A DNA stretch of 33,643 nt from Amoebophrya sp. AT5.2 (lineage: Eukaryota; Sar; Dinophyceae; Syndiniales; Amoebophryaceae): contig RXOD01003978.1 of NCBI GenBank assembly GCA_005223375.1, forward strand, positions 1-33,643, in the 5' to 3' direction. The first letter of the stretch is position 1; every line of letters begins with the position of its first letter. A program made the position numbers and the translations under genes. Under the pieces are notes generated by a model. It saw only the letters and a list, made by a program, of their open reading frames with translations. It ran no database searches and was not told where the DNA came from. Positions 10,360 to 17,296 of the stretch are shown piece by piece.

Positions 10360-11544
10360 ATGGCGTCACCGCTCGCGGCTGCTAACTCGGCCCCCCTCGG
10401 GCTCGGCGTTCTCGGCACGCTCAGGGCGCCCAAGGTTCTACATCGATGGAAGAGCCGCTTCGTGCGATTTTGGAAAACCATGCACAAGCTCGACCATAGT
10501 GTGCGCTACACCTCGGTTCCGACGGCGCTCGTCTTCCGCAAATACGTCTACCCGCTCTCGGTGCGGGGCGCGCTGCGCGCAGCAGAACAGGCCGCACTTG
10601 TCTCTGGGCTTGAGCAGCCTGAAAGCGCCGCCAGGAAGCAATTCGAGAACCTCACGCTTCAGCATTTAAGAGAAGCACTGGCGCGCGCCGGGCGCGACGT
10701 CGGGAAAGACACAGCAGGGAGTGGGCGCGAAGGCTTCGGCGCGAACAAGATGAACAAACAAGACGACAGCGCCAGGGCCGTACTCACTGATGACGCCGCG
10801 CCCCTGGTATTTCGCACTTGTCAGTACCTCGTGGAGCAGCCGAATGCAAGCACTTACTACCGCACCGTCGCGGAAGCACTCTGCGCGGTCGCGCGCACGC
10901 GGAAGAGTAGGCTCGAATTCGAAACGGAAAGCGAGTGGGTACGTCGTGCCGCGCAAAATGCGTACTCACTGGCACTCAAGCTACTGAAGAGTCACGGGGA
11001 CGTGGAAGGCGCGGAGCGGGTGTTTCGGGAAGCAACACAAAAAACTGGAGCGTCGTCCGCCGGGGCCGCGGGAGACGAGGACGGGGAGCAGGAGGTGGCT
11101 TCGCACGAGAAGAGCAAGAATCGAGTGACGCTGCAAGCGAACGGTGCATACATAAACTGGACTTCCGTAAATCACACACCCGCCATAAGTATCCAGAGTA
11201 CCACGAACGAAAACCAAAGTCCTCCGCTATTGGAAGAGAAGGTGTTTTGGGACGACGATTCCCGCATCCAGATGCCGCTTACGGTGATGAAGACCTTCCG
11301 TCCGTTCATCGCCGCAGAACTGCAGCACTTCGTGTCTCTGTACGCCGACAGGGAGAATGAAGTCCCAGACTGGGTTCTGAACGTGAAACTCAAGGACGAC
11401 GGCGAGGAACTCGAATCTGGCAGCCTCGAACGCATCGCGTTTTTGGAGCAGAAATACATGCGGCCAGACTCGATGAAGGCCATCCCAGCAGTGGCGGAAA
11501 TGATCAGACAGATGAAATGCCACCACTTCGACCTGCCGTACTGA
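10360..11544 (+). CDS. Hypothetical protein, 394 residues
   Basis: A single-exon frame with GC-rich third positions and natural amino-acid composition, starting at the first ATG. I do not recognise a family. The first 80 residues are basic and include RWKSRFVRFWKTMHKLDHSVRY, possibly a mitochondrial presequence followed by a folded part, but this is a guess. Around residue 210, GDVEGAERVFREA resembles one helix-turn of a PPR-type repeat, but no array follows. The C-terminal 90 residues (VMKTFRPFIAAELQHFV onward) look folded and may carry the conserved core. Low-complexity stretches near residues 125-145 and 230-250 fit the inserts seen in other genes here. The next gene follows after 100 nt. 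Confidence 0.65.
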   Translation: MASPLAAANSAPLGLGVLGTLRAPKVLHRWKSRFVRFWKTMHKLDHSVRYTSVPTALVFRKYVYPLSVRGALRAAEQAALVSGLEQPESAARKQFENLTLQHLREALARAGRDVGKDTAGSGREGFGANKMNKQDDSARAVLTDDAAPLVFRTCQYLVEQPNASTYYRTVAEALCAVARTRKSRLEFETESEWVRRAAQNAYSLALKLLKSHGDVEGAERVFREATQKTGASSAGAAGDEDGEQEVASHEKSKNRVTLQANGAYINWTSVNHTPAISIQSTTNENQSPPLLEEKVFWDDDSRIQMPLTVMKTFRPFIAAELQHFVSLYADRENEVPDWVLNVKLKDDGEELESGSLERIAFLEQKYMRPDSMKAIPAVAEMIRQMKCHHFDLPY

Positions 11545-11597
11545 ATCAATTTGATTCTCGATCTCGAGGAGGAGACGGAGATCTTCTAGAAGTAGAG

Positions 11598-11611
11598 CTT
11601 GTTTTTCCCAG
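11598..11611 (+). promoter_or_regulatory. Putative splice acceptor
   Basis: CTTGTTTTTCCCAG, a good pyrimidine-AG acceptor 33 nt before the ATG at 11645. It supports treating the following frame as a separately processed transcript. Confidence 0.45.
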
Positions 11612-11644
11612 TGGGAAGTTAAAGTTGGGCATGGTCCATGCCAC

Positions 11645-12373
11645 ATGATCGTGATGGAGGTAGTTAAGGAGGACAAGAAAGTTGGTTCTAGGGCCAGCAT
11701 GTCGAATTCCATTTCACGTATATCAATATTGCACTCGAACAGGTACACGAACGGCGACAGCGAGCACGTGAGCATAATACGGATGAGTCCTGGCACGCGG
11801 TTTTCTCGGTGGCAAAGCCAGGGCAGCAACCTTAGCGTCACGCTGGGCATGAATCTGTTGGGGAACGCTTTCGTCGATATCGGGGGTCACGGCAGAAGGC
11901 ACTTTGCGAATGAGGAAACCATCTCGTTTGCTTCGGGTTGGGACCATAAACTGGGAACACCTATGCCTGCAGCTCTGGCAGGTTTGTCCGGCGATGCTGG
12001 CGTACCGCCTGCACGTGAGCAGAAAGAGCAGCAGCAGGAGCAGCAGCAGCAGGGCAAACTTGTAGCTGCAGGCGGCGAGGACCCGCCGGACGCGGATTCG
12101 TTTGCATCCTACATCCTGCTGGTCAACACTCTGCATCCGGGACTTGTCGAGAACCAGCATCTCTGCGCTTCTATCGGACGAAGGACGCAGTGGGAAGTCG
12201 TCACGAGCCGTCAGCAGCACGGTTTCGCAAAGCTGAAACAAGAATTCGAGTACAGATCTTTAAATCCCGAGGCAACGCCGCTACCGGACCGATTCAAGTC
12301 CGCGGGAGGCTTCTCAAGAAAACACTTGCCGACGAGGTACAACGCCTACAGACCCCCCACGCTTGCCAGCTGA
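11645..12373 (+). CDS. Hypothetical protein, 242 residues
   Basis: An uncertain gene. The frame is open from 11555 and the first ATG is at 11645. The sequence includes a Gln/Glu run (about residues 120-136) and a natural-looking C-terminal half with YILLVNTLHPGL, RRTQWEVVTSRQQHGFAKL and EFEYRSLNPEATPLPDRF. I recognise no domain. A strong acceptor-like site lies just upstream. It could instead be the 3' exon of the preceding gene: GTACTG at 11538 and TAG ending at 11589 would join the two in phase, removing 52 nt and the stop. Antisense frames over the same span (11227-11850, 11723-12241) are less protein-like. Confidence 0.45.
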   Translation: MIVMEVVKEDKKVGSRASMSNSISRISILHSNRYTNGDSEHVSIIRMSPGTRFSRWQSQGSNLSVTLGMNLLGNAFVDIGGHGRRHFANEETISFASGWDHKLGTPMPAALAGLSGDAGVPPAREQKEQQQEQQQQGKLVAAGGEDPPDADSFASYILLVNTLHPGLVENQHLCASIGRRTQWEVVTSRQQHGFAKLKQEFEYRSLNPEATPLPDRFKSAGGFSRKHLPTRYNAYRPPTLAS

Positions 12374-12880
12374 AAATTCGATCTTGTCTGCTTCCCTGAA
12401 GAAGTCGACTTCATTCAAGAAAATCTGACGAACTCGTGCCAGCCTTTTTCTCTCAGCTGCGTGTACTCAGCAATTTGTCAGTGTTTGCTGTAGACCGAGG
12501 AGCACAACATGAGCACATCATAATGCAGCTTGTTCTTTCACTTTCGATCCAATCAGAATCACTCCGAGAATCGATCTATCTCATTTGCTCTGCTCGCACA
12601 TTTCACGTCGTGAACTACGTGTAACGCATCTTACATCTGAATAGTAAAACATAAGCAGGCAGCACCTAGCGCGGCTGCGTGGCAGATTGTCGAGTAACAA
12701 CAAGTGTCAAGTGTGCATTATACTGCAGTGCGCGCTCCATGATCACAGTAGCTTGACCTTGTTTTAAACGCCTCATAGCTATAACATACTTACATAAACC
12801 ATATGGATGCTAATTTCGCGGTACGCTTACCCCCAGTTCCACCAATGATCTCACTATCGGCATCGCTGTGTACTTATCAC
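12374..12880. other. Intergenic spacer
   Basis: AT-richer sequence with only short, unconvincing frames (for example 12436-12624 +). No repeats or RNA gene could be recognised by eye. Confidence 0.55.
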
Positions 12881-12894
12881 ATCCCCAGGTGTAG
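12881..12894 (+). promoter_or_regulatory. Putative splice acceptor(s)
   Basis: ATCCCCAG followed by GTGTAG and AATCTG. Either AG (12888 or 12894) could be used, 17 or 11 nt before the ATG at 12906. The second gives AG|AATC, the same bases as at 7736 and 10295. Confidence 0.4.
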
Positions 12895-12905
12895 AATCTG
12901 ACTTT

Positions 12906-15900
12906 ATGTTTTCGAGAACATCTTCACATTGTAAAATACCCAACTTCGCGACAAGAATGAAGGTGTTTCTCGGTTACGTCACCGATCCAGAATTTCCGTC
13001 TGAGGCGGCCCTGGTGGACATTGGCTCGACACCCACCAGCAGCGAAGAGGTGCAGGCGGGAAAAAGTAACGAAACCTACGAGAAGGTGCAGGAACTGGTG
13101 GTGGACCTGGTTTTGAGTCGTGTGGCGAAACGTACGGCGCCACCTGCTAAGGCTGTAACGAAATTCGGTTCCTCGTCAGGAGAAACGGCATCGGAAGAAG
13201 CGACAGAATGCATGTTATTTCACGCCGTTGTGAGTGAGTATGCCCCTGTCGCCGGCCCCGAAAAAGAGGTTTCTAAAGGTCGGGAACGAAACACACCCGA
13301 CGCTGAATGGGTTCGCCTCGGTCTTCCTCTCTGGACCCAGGGCTTCTTCCGGCACGGGGACAACCCGGAAGGATGCCGCTACACGTATTCTTTCGAGCTC
13401 CGGCATCGAAATGCCACCAGCGGATTTCGGAGAAACGTGCTTCACTGGCCAAAAATGATCGCGGAATACGACGAGGAGCACGCAGACGACCACATTCACG
13501 TCGACGTCGAGGGCCCTTTGGTGGCGTTTGACACCGCCGCTCAAGGAATTTTGGCGGCGAGAGCGAACGGTGGCAGCCGAGCTCTTATCGCAGGGAGTGG
13601 GGCCAATCCGGAGGACATGTTGTCTTTCGCGTTTTGGTCCCAGCGGTGCGCCACAGACGTCGTGCAGAGACAGATTCTGAACTTGCGCACCCGGCTGGAG
13701 GTGGGTGTCGTCGCGGAGCATAATAGAGACGATCCTGCTAATATGCGGCCTCATCAAAGGCCGGAAAAGGAAGCGAAAGCAGCTGAAAGCGCCAGGGAGG
13801 GGGGGCAGAGCCGGTCCTTGAGGCGGAACTCTGGCGTGCTTGGAGACTTGTTCATGAAGAAGGTCGTTTTAGTGCCGGTTTCGGAAGCCAAGACCTGCGT
13901 TGACGTTGTAGACGAGGGCCGCAACGCATATGAAAACAACCTCAACCCAGGCGACGAGTATCGGGGAACCATACAGCGAGCGGACGATGCGGAAGCGCCG
14001 GGAGACAGCGAAGAAGGTGCTGAAGCGGACGAAGAAGATGGCGTTGCACCTGCCGCACTAGTTCTACCGCTCTTGTACCTTGCCGAGGACATTCTTGCTT
14101 TTCGTGTGCAAATCAAGCGCGTGAGCGGGGAACGGAGTCCTGACCACGGTCACCGACACAAACACAGTCCTCACTTCCACCCCAAAACAAGCGAGGAGCG
14201 GGAAAAAGCAGAGCAGGACTACAAGGATCGTCATGGCGATCTTGATTGGGAGAATACCACCTTTTCCTACCGACAGGACCAGTCGTGGATCGTGCGCGCA
14301 CTTAACAGCACGGATGTTGCGGTAGCGCCAAGCAAGAGTCCACGAGTGGAGGCCAAGCTCAGTGGGCAGCTGCAGGCCTTGCTTCCGGAGGACGGTCGGC
14401 GGATGATCCTCACCTATGATTTGCTCAGCTCGTGCAAGACCCCGGGCACAGGAGCCCTTCATCCGAAAATCGCCGCAGCTGCAATCGGGAAGCAAATGAT
14501 AGCCCGGGATGCGGCGAATGCGAAATCGCAAACAGCACCACCCTCGGGCTCGGACGAAAGAAGTCCGACAGCAAGCGACGTTGGGAGCAGCAGAACATCC
14601 TCGCCTGCAACTCGCTCACCGTCAAACTACATCCCCGCGATAGCTTCACCGTCCCGAGAGCACTTGACGTTCGTGTACCTGAACTGGGGGTCCGTCGTGC
14701 GGGAAGACGACTCTACGTACCACCGCGACGAGGTCTTACAGTTCTTGCTGACGTTCCTAAAGCCAGCGACCTCCGACCACGGTCACCACGTGGTCGACGA
14801 AAAAGTGGACCAGAAGGTGCTCATTCTGGACGGGCTCTCAACTGCCTGCATGCTGAACCCGCCAGCACAGGACCGCGGAAGCGACTGGAAGCAGAAGCAG
14901 CTGGAAGCGCTGTTTGCGGGCGGGCAGCTGCTGGAAGACCTACTAGAGCTGGTGCAGAATGAAAACGAATCCGCAGCTTCGATGGATTGGATGCTACCGC
15001 TGCGCGCAGCTTTGACGTCCTCGTCGAGGACGACTTCTACTTCTCTCAGTGGCGCCGGCGCGGCGAAGCACGCCCCCTTGGGATCATCGCTTACGGGCGG
15101 AAAAAGTACGCCGCTAGGGGCGTCAAAAATGGTGCCGTGGAAGAGCCACCTGAAGCACGTGGACATGTGGCAGGTATTGCAGAAGCACCAGCACGAGGAG
15201 TGCGTTCTGGGGAAGTTGGGGGTCTACGTGGTTGGCGTCGGAGTTCGCGGCAAGCCGATCGCTTCGGCCTGGCGTGAGTTCCTCAAGGATGTGACTTTGC
15301 ATCTGCCGGCAAGCAAGCAGAAACAAAGGGATGGAGATACGACAGCGGATGCTTCGCGCCGCTCGAACGTCGTTACCTTCGAGAAGGTACTGTCGCTGCT
15401 TGAGGCAGCAAACGCCGGAAGCACGAAGGCGCAACCGGAAGAAGAAAACGATCAGCGGCCAGGAGCGGTCTCCGCGGCGATCACATCAGCACATTTTGTA
15501 GTTGGCGAGACGGCGTCCCAGACGTTGCTACGGAGCTTGGGCAGCGAGACTGACGTGATCTTGACGTCATCCGCAGACATCCTATCCTCTACCTCTAGGG
15601 GCGGCCGCGCTACTTGTACTTCTAACGAAAGTGCAAGTGCCGAATCATCACCAGAAAAACGATCGGCAGCAGCCCCAAAGCAGGAGTTCAAGATCATCGG
15701 TTGTCTTGAGCAGCGGAAGGCAATGGCGGACGCGATATTGTGGCCCCGGTTCGCTCCGGAGCACTTTGAAGCCATGGCCCTGGACTCTGACGCGCCTAGC
15801 GCCGTTCTCATATGCGGCCCGTCTGGCTCCGGAAAAACACATCTCTGCGAGTGGGTCGCACAGTGGCTCGCGATTGGCCTAGCGGAGAATGAGAAGAATA

Positions 15901-16394
15901 GAATTTCTTGCGTCGGTGAGGGAGCTGCGGCCGGAGAAAAAGACCGCACGAAAAACGACAACCCGGTGACGCCAATCGTGCCGCCTGTGCGTACGATTTT
16001 CCCGTCCGACCTGATCTCGCCGTACGTAGGGGAGTCCGAGGAAAATCTGCGGAAGGTGTTTAATGCTCGTCGTCCACCGACGAACAAAAGCAAAACTACC
16101 GCAGCAGCGTCATCCGACGAAATCCTTCTGTTTGAGAACGTGGACCAGTGGCTCGCCCGCGACGACGATGACGATGGCGACGGGGCAACGAGTTCCGTGC
16201 ACAACCGGCTACTGACTACCTTCCTCGTTCTACTGGACGGTATCGAGAAAGTACGTGGCGCCGGTCGCAAGGTCATTCTTTGCACGTCGACGAAGCCGGC
16301 ATCGACCTTTCCACCAGCGGTGCTGCGGCCTGGGAGACTCAAAGCGATCCCCGAGCTGCAGCTGTTCGGCAGTAGTGATGCGAGTGGCTGCTGA
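12906..16394 (+). CDS. Tandem AAA ATPase, PEX1-like, lacking the C-terminal lid
   Basis: 1,162 residues from 12906; an in-frame ATG at 12957 (MKVFLGYV) is an alternative start. The final third is an AAA module: a preceding IIGCLEQRKAMADAILWP helix region, Walker A GPSGSGKTH (Lys977), SPYVGESEENLRKVF, a Walker B-like LLFENVDQW (1074 onward), a sensor-like ILCTSTKPAS and the arginine-finger region LRPGRL. Residues about 585-830 look like a decayed first AAA domain (VLILDGLST, VYVVGVGV). A degenerate D1, a better D2 and a long divergent N-terminus match type II peroxins PEX1/PEX6, which extract the PEX5 receptor from peroxisomes; PEX1 is my preferred guess, NSF/CDC48 relatives are alternatives. 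The canonical Walker B DE is FEN here, and the chain stops about 20 residues after RPGRL, so the usual lid of 80-100 residues is absent. Ser/Glu-rich inserts are spread through the protein. Confidence 0.82.
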   Translation: MFSRTSSHCKIPNFATRMKVFLGYVTDPEFPSEAALVDIGSTPTSSEEVQAGKSNETYEKVQELVVDLVLSRVAKRTAPPAKAVTKFGSSSGETASEEATECMLFHAVVSEYAPVAGPEKEVSKGRERNTPDAEWVRLGLPLWTQGFFRHGDNPEGCRYTYSFELRHRNATSGFRRNVLHWPKMIAEYDEEHADDHIHVDVEGPLVAFDTAAQGILAARANGGSRALIAGSGANPEDMLSFAFWSQRCATDVVQRQILNLRTRLEVGVVAEHNRDDPANMRPHQRPEKEAKAAESAREGGQSRSLRRNSGVLGDLFMKKVVLVPVSEAKTCVDVVDEGRNAYENNLNPGDEYRGTIQRADDAEAPGDSEEGAEADEEDGVAPAALVLPLLYLAEDILAFRVQIKRVSGERSPDHGHRHKHSPHFHPKTSEEREKAEQDYKDRHGDLDWENTTFSYRQDQSWIVRALNSTDVAVAPSKSPRVEAKLSGQLQALLPEDGRRMILTYDLLSSCKTPGTGALHPKIAAAAIGKQMIARDAANAKSQTAPPSGSDERSPTASDVGSSRTSSPATRSPSNYIPAIASPSREHLTFVYLNWGSVVREDDSTYHRDEVLQFLLTFLKPATSDHGHHVVDEKVDQKVLILDGLSTACMLNPPAQDRGSDWKQKQLEALFAGGQLLEDLLELVQNENESAASMDWMLPLRAALTSSSRTTSTSLSGAGAAKHAPLGSSLTGGKSTPLGASKMVPWKSHLKHVDMWQVLQKHQHEECVLGKLGVYVVGVGVRGKPIASAWREFLKDVTLHLPASKQKQRDGDTTADASRRSNVVTFEKVLSLLEAANAGSTKAQPEEENDQRPGAVSAAITSAHFVVGETASQTLLRSLGSETDVILTSSADILSSTSRGGRATCTSNESASAESSPEKRSAAAPKQEFKIIGCLEQRKAMADAILWPRFAPEHFEAMALDSDAPSAVLICGPSGSGKTHLCEWVAQWLAIGLAENEKNRISCVGEGAAAGEKDRTKNDNPVTPIVPPVRTIFPSDLISPYVGESEENLRKVFNARRPPTNKSKTTAAASSDEILLFENVDQWLARDDDDDGDGATSSVHNRLLTTFLVLLDGIEKVRGAGRKVILCTSTKPASTFPPAVLRPGRLKAIPELQLFGSSDASGC

Positions 16395-17296
16395 TTGATG
16401 ATACTCGCGCGTTTTTCGCTGCGTTTTTCGCTTAATATGATCGATTGATCTGGCGGCTGAATGAATCCAAAGGGCGCGCGGCCCTCAGCTTCGTTCCGAG
16501 GTCAGTCTCAGTGAAGATGGAAACGCACGACGCAAGCTCCTGGACTATTACGTCGTCGACCTCGACATTCTTGATACTTTATGACCAGGCTTTTTTGTTC
16601 GGCAGCGCGCAGGTGCAAACGCATGGATGTGAAAACGCTTCATAATCTGCAGAAAACATTACTGGAGAGATGCTGGAGCGAAGCCAAAGAGACCATTTTA
16701 GGGATGTTGAAGAACAAGGCCCCCAATGCCGACGGTTCGGCACAAGATGACTTCATCGAGCTTGGCCACTTCTTCATTTATTTGCTGTGGTGTGCCAATG
16801 GATGCACAGTTGTTTACTTACCCGATCCGACTACTTCCCTGCTTTTTGTTATTGTTTTTTTTATTTTTTCTTTTTTTGATGGAGGTACTGGTATCCGGCT
16901 TCGGGAATTTAGTAACGCTAACTTGGAACTCACGCTCAGGGTCAGAGAAGCAGCAGCTGAACCTGAAGCAGAGCAGCTAGTACGAGAGAGAACGAGTGTG
17001 AGCGGCACTTTTCAGTTGAGTTCTTCTATAACAATTGAATTTTGTTTCTTTCTTTTCTTTGGGCGACGCAGGTGTTCGACCGAGTTCTTCAGAGACGCAT
17101 CACGATGACAATTCTTGGAAGTAGCAACAAATGCAAAGCTGATCTTGGAGCACGATCATCACCTTCGCGCTAAGCCTAAGGCTATGGGTGTCTAGTATTG
17201 TACAGGCGTGCACGTGCAGTATTCGGTACTATAATTTTGTGCTCATTTATCAATAACATTTTTTATCATTCACTCTGGTTCCGGGGGACCATCAGA
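16395..17296. other. Spacer with a weak open frame
   Basis: A 175-residue + frame occupies 16581-17108; from the ATG at 16623 it begins MDVKTLHNLQKTLLERCW and then runs through a T-rich tract (16846-16878) that encodes a Phe/Ile/Val run. The tract looks more like intron or spacer DNA than coding sequence. It could hold a missing 3' exon of the AAA gene, but I found no lid-like sequence in any frame. Confidence 0.4.

Noticed and set aside
11227..11850. 207-residue minus-strand frame bridging two + genes
   Set aside because: Half of it is antisense to the better-supported gene ending at 11544, and no motif or acceptor signal supports it.
15452..16342. 296-residue minus-strand frame
   Set aside because: It overlaps the AAA motifs on the + strand; the composition is Ser/Arg/Ala-rich without any recognisable motif.
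12906..16394. Assignment of the AAA protein to a CDC48/p97 or NSF
   Set aside because: CDC48 and NSF keep well-conserved D1 domains and Walker motifs; here D1 is decayed and the N-terminal region is long and divergent, which fits PEX1/PEX6 better. Not excluded without a profile search.
16846..16878. T-rich tract as part of a coding Phe/Ile membrane span
   Set aside because: A run of T-only codons is more likely spacer or intron pyrimidine tract than a transmembrane helix, and the frame has no other support.
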